This document shows, piece by piece, positions 21,801 to 32,134 of a stretch of DNA of 64,000 nt. Below the pieces are notes generated by a model, which saw only the letters and a program-made list of their open reading frames with translations, had not been told where the DNA came from and did not search any database. Made by a program: the position numbers and the translations under genes. Position 1 is the first letter of the stretch; each line of letters begins with the position of its first letter. The stretch spans positions 186,001 to 250,000 of the forward strand of contig JAJKFJ010020950.1 of the NCBI GenBank assembly GCA_027382625.1, read 5' to 3'. This stretch comes from Tetmemena sp. SeJ-2015. Taxonomy: Eukaryota > Ciliophora > Spirotrichea > Sporadotrichida > Oxytrichidae.

Positions 21801-22399
21801 TCTCAAATTATAAATTCATGATCAAGATAGAGAAGCAGCAACCACAAAGGACAAATCGAGTGAGACTCCTTCCCTTTCAAACAACGGCAACATCATAACC
21901 ACTTCAAACTTTGGATTTTCATAAGGCAGTGGTGTGCCAGATAGTTTGACAGTAGTCAACACCTTCTAGGAAGAAAAGGTAACTAAGAAGGAAAGATATC
22001 AGCGGCTGCCTTCGCTGTGAAGATTGATGAACTTGTGGAGAGAGAGAAAAAGATCAGAGAGTAAATCTCAAGACTAGTCTTTAAGCATCGCCTTGTTTTC
22101 ATCCTCCCAAATGAGAATCTAATTTCAAATACTCTCTCTTTCTCCATATAATTGAGAGTAGGGGAGTTAACCCCACAGAAGTCTATGTGTTCTTGGAGGA
22201 TAAGAAGAAAGTGAAGTTGATGGATCTGATCTCTGTTAAGCAAAAGCAGATACCTTAGACAGTTCTGCCGAACCCCAACCCTGGCAAGTTGATTTCTCTC
22301 GATATCCCAGATCCAAGTCCACTACTCAACCCTAACTCAAACAAAGGCAAGTAAAACAATAAGGACAGCAGAGATCCTAAACTTAAACTATATCAATGA
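15824..22399 (+). CDS. Very large Gln/Asn-rich protein with degenerate HAD/NIF-like segment
   Basis: Start ATG 15824 (or 15839, same frame), basic N-terminus MKSTNMAKKHKTQ. From 16260 to 19900 the product is dominated by Gln, Asn and Ser, with coiled stretches (MIKKSNELQKLY, LRNLITYTGY). Near 20160-20340 the segment LPTLVFALEGVLVSFF followed by FRLIVVSSWRQKR resembles the first strand and second motif of FCP1/NIF-type HAD phosphatases (canonical DLDETLVH), but both catalytic Asp positions differ. The C-terminal part ends PNPNPGKLISLDIPDP with TGA 22397-22399. A GT-AG intron lies at 17581-17626 and an IES at 18253-18293. Many other interruptions are unresolved, and in-frame TGAs occur at 16760 and 18609. 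It might be more than one gene. Confidence 0.6.
17581..17626 (+). other. GT-AG intron, 46 nt
   Basis: GTAATAATC...TTTTATAG. Joins SSVVNEGE to MRLQRDYLSD in frame. Confidence 0.75.
18253..18293. other. IES, pointer TGCAA
   Basis: TGCAA at 18253-18257 and 18289-18293. The segment starts with an in-frame TGA. Deletion joins TQNGSMQ to VQNLMSPNQL in frame with a long coding block downstream. Confidence 0.85.
20160..20340 (+). other. Degenerate HAD (FCP1/NIF-like) motif region
   Basis: LPTLVFALEGVLVSFF aligns by eye with the TLVLDLDETLVH strand of NIF-family phosphatases: hydrophobic strand, then A-x-E instead of D-x-D. It is followed about 30 residues later by RLIVVSSW, in the position of the ThrTyr/Ser motif II. 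Without the Asp pair, phosphatase activity is unlikely; a binding role such as that of TIM50-type pseudo-phosphatases is possible. Confidence 0.4.
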
Positions 22400-22661
22400 A
22401 GAATTTAATGATATTCTTATCAGTTTAATATGATCTCACTCTGAAAGTTAAAGACTTTGGTTTGAGTTAGCAAATATATTATAATATAGAGAAACTATGA
22501 ATACTAATTATATAGATAAGAAAATCCTTTAATAGAGTCACATTTATTCAATCTTTACAGTTAAACAAGGTTAAATTGTTGGAGCCTCCTCCTCCTTCTT
22601 ATGAGAGGAGCTAGCTTTCTATCTTACTTAAATCATCATCACGACTACAGATTAACTCATC
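22400..22661. other. Convergent intergenic gap
   Basis: 262 AT-rich bases between the stops of the Q/N-rich gene and the WD40 gene. Nothing else is visible. Confidence 0.5.
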
Positions 22662-25600
22662 TCACTGTATCATCTGCGGGTACCAAATCTTGGCAGTCTT
22701 ATCAGCTGAAGTACTAAGCAGCAGAGGCATGAAGGGATGCCACTTGACTGAAACTACTTTGTCTTCATGAGCTAGAGTCTTCACGTTGTTGAGGTTGTCC
22801 AGGTCACTTGTGTCAGTGATTATGATTTGATGGTCGAAGGAGGCTGAGGCCAGATACTTGCCGTCCACTGTAAAAGAAACTCCTCTCACTTCAGCTGAGT
22901 GAGGAGAGATCTAAGACAGATTACGACGCATGTTCAAGTCCCAGAAAGTCAAGGACCATCAGCATGACCCACACAGGCCAAACCATTTAACAAGCCGTTC
23001 CCGTAGGAGTCTTGAACATGAGCACCTGAACTGCTATTTTCAAAAGGAGAGGAGCTGTAACAGACTTCATTCATTTCAGCAAACGCTTTTCCATCTATCG
23101 CTGCTACTTGCTGCTTTGCCCTCACATCCCAGAGTCTGATAAACTTATCTGTTCCCACACTCAAGGCAGTAGAGCCATCGTTAGACATCTTAATTGAGTA
23201 GATACTGCTTTGATGGCCTTTTAAGTTTGCATAGTTTATTCCAGTCTCACTGTTCCAAACCTTGATGTCAGTGTCATCTAAAGAGCATCTTATAAGAATA
23301 ACTAATTTGACTTACTAATTCCACCAGAGAGTAGCATAAGATCATCGAAGGGATTAAAGCAAACTGTTCTCACAATTGCAGAGTGACCTAAAAGTGGGAG
23401 TACTAAGAGCTCACTTTATGGCTATGAATTCTCTAAGTCTGGACAAACTAAGATTTTTATTGATCTGTCATTGGAACCTGTAGCAATAAGTCTTGAGGAT
23501 CGGGACCAGTCTATGCAATAAACACTTCCAGCATGATGATTCTCATTTTCGAAGATTACTCTTAAGTTCTGGACGCCGCCTGTACTACCCTCTCTATGTG
23601 AAGGCTTGCTATCTTCATCTCCAGAATTGAAGCCTTCATCTTCATCGAGGTTGGGCATCGCACATATTTTCAAAGATCTTGAATTGGTTCCAAGTGCTAT
23701 AAATGTACCCTATGAATTGAAAGTTGCTGCTCTAATTGGCTGAGAGTCCTCAAGCTACGCTTTGAGAGCTAGATTAAAGATGTTATTGTCAACGCTTGGA
23801 TCTATCTCAGAAATAAGTTGCTAGGGGTTCTCTTCAGTGTCCAAGTATTGATTTAATAGAGTAGAAATAGTTACAGCTAAATATTTGAATGATTGTTAGA
23901 GTTGAGGTTATTCTTGTCGCTACTAGTTTGCATCTGCCTTACTGATTACTTCTGTGAAGTTTACTTAGTACTGCTTATCTAATGAAGCTCGTGCTGATCT
24001 TCGTCTTCACCTTCCATTTCATCCTCCGCCTCATTCTGCTCAATAAAATCATCATCATACTGCTGCTCCTAATTTTCCTCTTCATTAGGATCATGAGGCG
24101 CTTGGCTGTTGAAGTAATTCAACTGCTGTTACAATTGCTGTTGTTGTTAAAATTGAGCAGCCCCTCCTCTATTCTTTGCATTCTGAGCTTATTATACCCC
24201 TCCTTAGAAGCCCCTATTGTCTTATTAGTTGTGCTATAGTTGCTGCTTATTTTGGCTTTGAATCTGAGGCATACCCATCTTAGCCACCTAAGTTTTAGTG
24301 AATAGAGCCTTAATTAGCTGCTTTTCTGCTGACTCTTAGGGTTATTAATCTAGGCTCTCTTTGCTTGATAGCTGCTCGTTTGTTAATGGCCCTGCTTGAG
24401 TTCCTCATGATTTTAATCCTCTGTGTCGCTGTCGTTCTGGAAGATGAAGTTGTTGTTCATCATCATTTATTACTGCTGTTGTTGAGGATGGTTGCTCTTG
24501 AACTAAGGAGGCTGGTGCTGATCAGGGACTGGAGAAGGATTGGTGAACTGGTTGTTGCTGCTGCTGTTCATCATCTAGTAAACAGAGTGAACATAAAATA
24601 TGATGAGCTAAATAGGGACTGCTTAGAAGATTGGAAGTTTACTATTAGACTGTCTATTGTTATAGCCCTGAGTAGTGGACTGATTGAGAGATTAGTTGCC
24701 ATTGGACTGACGCTTGGAGGTGAAGGAGCTGTGGATTAGTTGGAAATTCTAGTTGCTGTTGTTGCCCATTAGTTGATTGGCCCCTGCTGATGGATCAGGC
24801 TGCTAGTACTGCTGTTACTATCCAGAGCTTATCATGCTACTCTGGCTTGTCTTGGACCCAGTTCTTTGATGCTGAGCGCCTGCCATCCCCACTCTTTGCT
24901 TTTAAAAGAATATTAAAGATACTTAATTGCTTCTGGAAGTTGGTTGTGTTGAGGCTCTGCTACACGGGCTGTTGCTACTGCTGTTGGTAGCCCTGATTGA
25001 AGTTAGCAGTGGGTCTTTAAATTTATCATATTAATTCTCTCTTTAAGAGGTCTTTGGAATTCAAAGTTTGAAGAGTAGGCCTACTGTAGCTGCTGCTATT
25101 GCTACTAGGTGGGGTTCTGCATGAACTATCCTCCATTCGTATTTCCAGACATCTTCTAAAATATATTAAATTTAATATTTTTTAATTCTGCCTGTTGGCT
25201 TGAGTGCTGTTGAGTTACCTGTTTGGGTTGAGGGTGTTCTCGCTGCTCAAGGGGAAGTCATTGGTGCTATTCATAACAGGTTGCTAGAGGTTGTTATCGT
25301 AGCTCTGCTTCTGCTTGTGGTAGGAGATGGACTTGTACTGCTGCTTGTCGTTCCCCATCTGCATGGGGTTCATGCCCTCGTTTTGGTTCATGAAGCTGGA
25401 GTTTTGCTAGCCTGGCATCATACTGTTAGTGTTCTGCTACTGCTGCTTCAAACTTGCTTGAGGGTTGCCGAAGTTGCCCAAGGGATTTGTAAACTACTTG
25501 GACTAGTTGAACTGCTATTGCTGCTGCTACTGTTGAGTAAACTGTGGTTGCTGCTATTGAGGGAACCTGCCACCGAAGTTGACTGACTGAGCGAGCATGT

Positions 25601-26889
25601 TGCTAGCTGTGTTGTTGAAGACGTTATTAGCCTATCCTTTCTGGCCCTGCTTGGCTTTCGCTTAGCCCAGGCCAAGTGCTGGACCACTTGTCTAAGGCCT
25701 TTGCAGATGAGGTGGCATGGACTGGTTGAAGTTGCTGTCGAAGTAGTTGAGGCCAGAACTGCCTCTTTCATTCATGGCTTCATCGTCCTCGTCGTTGTCC
25801 TCGAAGTCATCCTCCTCATCGAGTTCATCAGCTCCGTGGGCCTCTTCGTCATCCCCATAATCCACATAGTCGATGGACTGGATCATACTGGAATTCTTTT
25901 GTTGTAAACCTGCGACGTTATTCTAACCAGGCCTGGGCTTTCTGCTGTAGAATCCTATCTTCACCTCGTTCAAATTGCTTTGTTGAACTTCTAAAGACTG
26001 TCCTAACTAATGAGGTCTTTGGAGAGACTGACTTCGGAGCACTGACTGACAGGATCGAATTTGAATTTAGTCATGGACCCAGTCTGCTTGGCAACCAGGT
26101 ACTGATACTGCACAGACTCCTTCAGCAGCTTAAGCAGCCTGTTGGCTGGAGTTTTTCGCTTCTCAAAAGCCACATCCGCTCCAAAGATGTCTATATAGCA
26201 AACTTCATAAAGTTAAATTCTGTTTTGAGTCTTGCATGAGTGACTTGAGTTGCTCAAAGCAGTAGAATCTGCCTTGAGGGACGCTCCAGTTCTTGTAATC
26301 CTGGTGGTCATTAATGCTATTCAAGCTCAGCAGATAACAAAGTTCATTCTCTTAAACACGCATACGAAAAACGGAAATCACTTACTTATTTATTCATCGT
26401 TAACTTAATTTTGGATTGTACTGATCCTTAGATTAGCAGAGCTCTTCTAGATTTTTAAGCACTGCAAGCAGCAGGTTCTAGTCATCTAGCTGCTTTGTAA
26501 CAAGCAGTTCAAGGTACCTCTACTTGCCGATGATGAAGGCAATCTGATTGGTGTCCACTTTCTCTCGTATCTAACTCATCTCAGGAAATTCTCCACGTCG
26601 TCCCACTGCCCCTCCACTATCATCTGTCTCAAGAAACTCAGCTCCCTGCTATATCGGTACAGAGATGCAACTTTAAATAGATATACTTAATACAAAAGAA
26701 TCAAAGATGTTGAAGCCTCCTCCTCAAGTGTTTAGAAGGCCTTGAAGAGATTGTGCTCCTTCAAATAGTCCTACAAGCAATCATTAGCACTCCATTAAAC
26801 TCAGAACTCGCAAAGAGCAAGTCCCTTTCTCTCAAACTTACGAGAATTAGCAAGATCACATCTTTGTTGTTGATTTACAGCTTTACCAT
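22662..26889 (-). CDS. WDR47 (nemitin)-like protein: LisH-CTLH, poly-Q linker, WD40 propeller
   Basis: Start ATG 26889 (minus). The N-terminus has a LisH motif (DVILLILDYLKEHNLFKAF) and a CTLH-like block (MIVEGQWDDVENFL, ANRLLKLLKESVQYQYL). An acidic stretch (near 25800) and a long Gln/Asn/Met-rich linker (about 25900-23950) follow. The C-terminus is a WD40 propeller: HHAGSVYCIDWSRSSRLIATGSNDRSIKI, DDTDIKVWN, GHQSSIYSIKMS, FIRLWDVRA, GKYLASASFDHQI, KVVSVKWHPFMP and SADKTAKIWYP, ending at TGA 22662. Domain order and the 'SVYC..WS...LIATGSND' blade match animal WDR47, a microtubule-associated scaffold. It has several GT-AG introns and one IES; one-base frame breaks lie near 26588 and 22962. Confidence 0.88.
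23278..23315 (-). other. GT-AG intron, 38 nt
   Basis: On the minus strand GTAAGTC...TCTTTAG. The split codon gives Asn in LSGGI-N-DTDIKVWN. Confidence 0.85.
23388..23414 (-). other. GT-AG intron, 27 nt
   Basis: On the minus strand GTGAGC...TTTTAG. Joins LENSQPQ-S to HSAIVRTVCFNP, restoring the WD40 frame. Confidence 0.75.
23950..25690 (-). repeat. CAG/CAA-type low-complexity region encoding the Gln-rich linker
   Basis: On the minus strand, runs of CAG, CAA, TAG and TAA (all Gln) with Asn and Met codons give a linker of roughly 550 residues. On the plus strand the same tract shows as CTG/TTG runs and produces long Leu-rich open frames that are artefacts. Confidence 0.8.
26663..26709. other. 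IES, pointer AGATG (plus strand)
   Basis: AGATG at 26663-26667 and 26705-26709. On the minus strand, deletion joins EEEASTS to LYRYSRELSF in frame between the LisH and CTLH motifs. Confidence 0.85.
26771..26841 (-). other. GT-AG intron, 71 nt
   Basis: On the minus strand GTAAGTTT...GCTTGTAG, splitting the LisH motif (DVILLIL / DYLKEHN). Splicing keeps the frame. Confidence 0.85.
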
Positions 26890-27189
26890 TTTTGGGGATT
26901 AAAGTTTTTTATATCTATTCTTTTTGAATTTAAACTCGTCAATTCTTTCATCACGAAGAAGATTGATTATCTATTGCCATAAAAAATTATATGAAGAAGG
27001 AGATTGCTCTCTATATCTTTAAACTTTATTTTTCTCAACATGCAGATCCAATGTTAAACTTTCTTGTAAAGATATATTTTTATTGTAATAAGAGAGTAGA
27101 GTGTGAATTATAAATAATAATAAAACTACTAAATTTTAAGTTGATTATTAATGTCTCACACAATATACTAGTTGGGAGTGCGCACCCAT

Positions 27190-29472
27190 TTAAATGTTGA
27201 GCTTGCTTTCTCTATTTTGACTTTGCTGAATCTGTGAGCTTCTCAAGCACTCTCGAGTTGAGTGTTTGGTGAAGGCTTTATAAGTTTTTCTTAGATTTAT
27301 GTTTACTATAATTTACATTAATTTCATTCCTTCGCAAACAGGTTTATGAAGTCCACGCCCAGCTGAGTCTGGAATTGAAGCGTTTGAGATTTGAAAGACT
27401 GCCCCAGTTTACTATATCGTAGTCGTTAAAACGGATAAATAACCTCCTTTAATAAAGAGAAGACAAAAGTAGCATTAAGCACAGAGTCATAGGGGTTTTT
27501 AGAAAAGTTTGAACAACAAATTTGCAAAATTTAAGAGAGTTTAACAGCTTAAAAGGGTAGAATGTCTATTTTCTAAATTTCAACTTACTTTGAATCGTCC
27601 ATCATCATGCCAATAGGGCCATCGCTGTTCAGATTTATCTTTCCAGTCTATGAGAATACATCTTGCTTGGACTTGTTCAAAGGCGAGGTGATATACTAGT
27701 TATTACCGCCTTAGCCGCCCCCACCTGAGCCCTGATGATCATGATGGAACTTCTATGAGGACTGGCCGTTGTGAGTGGTGACATTCCCTGGCTTCTTGCC
27801 GCCTGTAAACTTGTTTCTGCGACTTCCATCTTGATTACTGACGTGGTCGTTATCATATTGACCCATCAAACTTTAGAGAAGAGTTATGCCTCAATGGAAA
27901 TTAGAGAAGCCTTACTGATGGTTAAGCTGACTACCAAAAGGTACTTGAGCTTTCTTGACTGTTGGACCGTTACTTATGCCTCCTCTTGAAATATTCTACT
28001 AGATTGTTTACTAGCTATCTCCCCATGCTCTGACAGGGTTGAAAACTCTGGGTTAGTTATTGTTCTGATACATAGGGTTGATTTAATAAGCAGAGTATAG
28101 TTGAGGGTTCCCATTTTAGCTTGGGGTATTCACAAATCTGCCACTGTTATGAAGACTCTTGAATCGATCTATATAAGAAAAGGTTTAATCTCACTGTCAT
28201 TTTAAGAAGCTACTTACTGTAATTGACTCTGTGTCCAGTTGCAGACTTAGGCTTATTGATGGTTCTAAGTTTGTTTTACATCTATATATCTTACTAGTTC
28301 ATGAACTAGCCTTGGTTATTGCTTGAAGTTATAATGTTCCTCTTCTAAGCTGAATTTCCATTCTTGGGCCCTCCAACTGCAGTGGCTATCTTTCTCTTGC
28401 CTGTTGAGTTCATAATATCGTTTCTCTCATCGTCATCAAATACTGCAGGCTTAGCTTCAAAAGAGTCGTCAGAGTCTTCCTAGGTGAAGCGCTTCACTCT
28501 CATTCTTTGCTTGTTTGCTTTATCGATGCCTATTTCAAAGCCAAATGAGTCCTCTGAATCTTCATCTAAGAAAGGTACGTCTTCAGCTGGGAGGTCTAAT
28601 CCAAGATTCATTGGAGATCCTTGTGCCTAGATGGAGGTCTGTAAGCACCAAGTGCAGCATACTGCAATTAGAAATCAGAGGGCCCTCCTGAGCCGCCACC
28701 ATGTCTCTAGTTGAAGAAATCTATCTTAGGCCTGCTGCCATGAGCCATTGGATGGCTTGGTCTCTCATCGATGTCATGGTCATCCAAATGCTATGCCATA
28801 TTAGGTTCCTTCTGCCTGCTTGGTGGTCTCTCCCATTGATTAAATTGGTAGAAGTCTGGCCCAAATTAACCCTACCCAGGTGCATTATCACTTTTCAATG
28901 TATCAATGCCTCCCATCAAGCTTGAAAGCTTTCCTTTGACCTTTGGGATCTAGCCAACTGGCCCTTGACCATTATCATTAGGCTAGGTACTGAATTCTTC
29001 TCCAAACTAACCACCAGAACCTCCTTGTAGCACGTTTTATTTCATCGAGGCCTTCTATGCATGAGATGTGCCAGATCTCTTTCTTATGATAAGACCTCCT
29101 TTATTTGCTGCACTTCCAAATCCGTTAGATTGAGTTTGGCCGTTTGGATTATAAGGGGAGGTTATTCCTTGAAGGATATCTTCATCATTGTCCATGGACT
29201 AGCCTGAAGTTCCAGGTCGATATGCACCTCCATTCTATATGTATCTACCCTTCGTTGAAGGCACTCTCTTCTTTCCTGAAGCTTAACTCTCCTAAACTTG
29301 ATTCTTTTGCTCACTAAAGTTTAAATGGTAAGGTTTCAAATCTTAGAATGATGATTTAAACTTGCCTTAGAATCTTTCGGCTGTTATAATTTAAAATATA
29401 TCCCTCATAGTGAGTAATTATTTGTGAATGAATTATAGCACCAGTGAAGAACTTGGGCTTATCTTTTCCCAT
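27190..29472 (-). CDS. Disordered Gly/Asn/Ser-rich protein, unknown
   Basis: Not recognised. Start ATG 29472 (minus): MGKDKPKFFTGAI. The product is low complexity, rich in Gly, Asn, Gln and Ser, with repeated short charged patches (GQFGEEFSTQ, PPSRQKEPNMAQ, DEDSEDSFGFEIG, KRFTQEDSDDSFE, HHDHQGSGGGGQGG). No domain is visible. Acidic DSEDSF/DSDDSF repeats and basic KRK patches suggest a nuclear or RNA-associated protein, but this is a guess. Several frame switches show that introns or IESs are present. The 3' end is uncertain: the last convincing codons are near 27600 and open frames continue to about 27190. Confidence 0.55.
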
Positions 29473-29591
29473 GTTATTGTAAATTTCTATTTAGATTATA
29501 AAGAGGAGGTAGGTTATAAAGAAAAGTAGTAACAGACTCTTAAATTAAGAACACATTAAGCGCTACTATTTAAAAACTACTATTTATGAAA

Positions 29592-30945
29592 TCAAAACTT
29601 CTGCAAATAAAGGTGGAAGCGCGAGCCCAGTTCCTTTCTAGTGGACTCATCTAAGATTGAAATGACTTTGCCCTTGAACCCATCCTTCCTCGCCACATAT
29701 CTTAGGTTAAAGAGAAGGTCATTTAACTACTCCCAGGTTTATCATTAACTTCATTAAATGATAAGCAAGTAAAATACTTCCCAGGTGTATCTCATCCTCT
29801 TCAAGTTTTAAACATCTATCTCCATCACTAAGAAGGGCACTTTGATCTTCTTGAAAAATTCTTCCCCACCTCTAAGGATAGAATATTCGAAACCCTCTGC
29901 GCTAATCTTCATTAAGGCTACTTTGATGTCAACAGTTTAAAGTAATAAAAAAAAGCAGTTAGCATGATATTAATAAGTTTCAATAAGATTGTCGAGGTAG
30001 TTAATTCTAATGCTTTCCCTGAAGACTGAATCTTCAACAGTGTCTTAGCTAGACTCGCAAATTTATTCTATCTTTTAAATTAATCACTTTTGTCAAATAA
30101 AAAGGGAAAAATGATATGGCCATTAAAGATATCAGAGTCGGAGGATCTGAGTGAGCACATCTCTTGCTTCTCTCCGAGTCCATTCTCAATAAGTTTAACT
30201 TAATTGTTAAGGTAGGTGTTAATGCATAGAGCTGACTTTATGGCTACAATATTTTCCTTCTAGGGCTCAAAAGCGATTACTTTCGCACCTCTGAAAGCAG
30301 CTACAAAAGAGTAGAACCCTTTATTAGCTCCTATATCTATGAACGTGACTTTATCATCAGGGTAGGAAATGTACAACTCCGAGATCTTAGTTGATATCTC
30401 TGATGCTAGTTTCTCAAAAAATTAAGTTCTTTTTATACGAAGAATCTAAAAAACTCATAAGGGCGCCTCTTCTCAAGCTCAAGCAGTCTAGATTCCTAGT
30501 CATCATGCGTTGAATTGTGCATCTTATAAATGAGGACCATGAAGTCTGGGTAGTTGAGCTCTGGGCTCTTCATCTCCTTGAATCTCCAGCCTTATTTCGA
30601 TGGCTCCCCTAACTGCTCATCACATTACTTGATCTTCAGCAACAATGCCTCTTTACTATTACCTTAGCTTTGAGTCTATGAATTCAAGTTCTGCTCTTGA
30701 CTATCATTGGCTTATTCTTCTTTCTGCTTTCTCCTAGCTTGACTTGATTATTGCATCTGCTTCATTCTTAATGCATCTAATGATAGATCTGCATCTGAGT
30801 GTGGGGGCTCATATGCTTAGTAATTCTTCACAGTTTCATCTAAGTCTTCAAAGCTCAGGTCATTTGCTCTTATCTCCGGGAAGTGGAAGCCTAGCAAGCT
30901 CAAAAGGCAAGCAAAGATTAGAGTCTTAGAGATAATACCCCTCAT
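29592..30945 (-). CDS. FkbM-family methyltransferase with N-terminal signal/anchor
   Basis: Probable S-adenosylmethionine-dependent methyltransferase. Start ATG 30945 (minus) gives a hydrophobic N-terminus (KTLIFACLLSLLGFHFP) that may be a signal peptide or anchor, then a charged Gln-rich linker. The catalytic domain begins with VTFIDIGANKGFYSF, the glycine-rich SAM-binding motif I of FkbM proteins, then KVIAFEPQKENI (acidic end of strand 2) and later KVALMKISAEGFEYSILRGG, the family's 'K.D.EG.E..VL.G' signature with Asp replaced by Ser. Stop TGA 29592-29594. A 26-nt GT-AG intron lies at 30413-30438 and an IES with an 8-bp pointer at 29731. Substrate unknown; a secretory-pathway location is inferred from the N-terminus. 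Confidence 0.85.
29731..29786. other. IES, pointer TCCCAGGT (plus strand)
   Basis: The 8-bp repeat TCCCAGGT lies at 29731-29738 and 29779-29786. On the minus strand, deletion joins LKRMRYTWE to QLNDLLFNLRY in frame. Confidence 0.9.
30413..30438 (-). other. GT-AG intron, 26 nt
   Basis: On the minus strand GTATAAAAAG...TTTTGAG. Joins YEFFRFF to KLASEISTK, restoring the methyltransferase frame. Confidence 0.65.
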
Positions 30946-31239
30946 TTTATGTGTGATTAAATAACTTTACTCTTTAAAAGATTTCAAATTCAAAAAGGCA
31001 TAAAATTGTTGATTCATCTCAATGAAAGTGGATATGTAAGTAGCTTTAATCATCATTAATATATACGTGGTTATTGTAAATCTGTTGAGCGTTGAAATTG
31101 GAGGATGGCTACTCTCCCTTATCAACTCTAATAGTCTACGATGCGTTATCCTATTCCCCCTCCTCCTAAAAAAACCGGTTAGACTATAATCTTCTTCGTA
31201 AAAAATAAAGAGTGTATAAGCCACTACTAACTTACCCTT

Positions 31240-32134
31240 AGTTTATTGATTTTTCCGATGCATGGAATTTGAAAAGGCGTTTCCTTAACTGCTGCCTCCT
31301 GTCAATCCCAAAATATCCAAATCTTCTTCTAGTTATATATAGCCCGGCACTGCTCTAAACAAAAATTACATTCTCTAAGTTGTTATCATCTAACCAAAGT
31401 TATAGTGGTGAATGACATCCTCTCTTCAGATATAAGAGAATGACATCATCATCATGTTTAAAAATATAGCTTCATTCATTAATTTTTATCATAAATAATT
31501 ATTCATGACAGATGAAGATTATAAGTTGTAATTCTAAGATGTTAATAAACTTACTTAATGGGCTTCGTTTCTATTCATATTGAAGGGCTGTGTGAACTTC
31601 ATCCTCTGTTTCATGACCACTCCTCCGTTATCTATACACGAAACACAACTCTTAGTAATGAAACTCTCTCACATTATTTCACCAAGCTGTCATTGAGCAA
31701 AGACTTAAGAAGAAGTGTGTTGGTGATTTATTTTGTGAAACTTACTTGGTGGTTAGGTGGTATCGCTTTGCTGAATTGTAGAGCTGGAGATGTTTTTAAT
31801 ATTTGGGGAGGCGATGTTTATCTTCTAAATACGAGGGGGATTCACAGCGTATATCTTCGACAAGTCATATGCGTTCGTACTCTAACCTCCTGCTCCTCCA
31901 TTCACAATAAGTAATGATAAAGTTTGGTGCTATTCACAATTGAATTATGGATTGGCGTTGAGGGTTTGCTTGACTCTTTACTCTCCTGGGGCGGTGCCTC
32001 CTCGTTTGGCCTCACGCATGTCCCTTCAAATATTTTGTAAGCCACAAGATAGGGAGAGTAGTTACTTACTGAGAGTAGGAGCCCCACTTGAAAGGCGACG
32101 CTTCAGCTTTGATTATCGAACCCTTGTTTATCAT
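31240..32134 (-). CDS. Unknown protein, about 200 residues
   Basis: Not recognised. Candidate start ATG 32134 (minus): MINKGSIIKAEASPFKWGSY, followed by a GTAAGT donor. Later coding blocks are EEAPPQESKESSKPSTPI, GGAGGQSTNAYDLSKIYAVN, MKFTQPFNMNRNEAH, EDVIHHYNFGQM and LEEDLDILGLTGGSS. They change frame with respect to each other, consistent with introns such as the GTAAGTTTCAC near 31740. The product is mostly polar and disordered. The 3' limit is not fixed; a further frame to 30967 (85 codons with hydrophobic stretches) may or may not belong. The start codon ATGA overlaps the stop of the upstream hydrolase gene on the same strand. Confidence 0.5.

Noticed and set aside
24365..25586. Long Leu-rich plus-strand open frames (24365-24739, 25200-25586)
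   Set aside because: They are the reverse complement of the CAG/CAA-rich Gln linker of the minus-strand WDR47-like gene.
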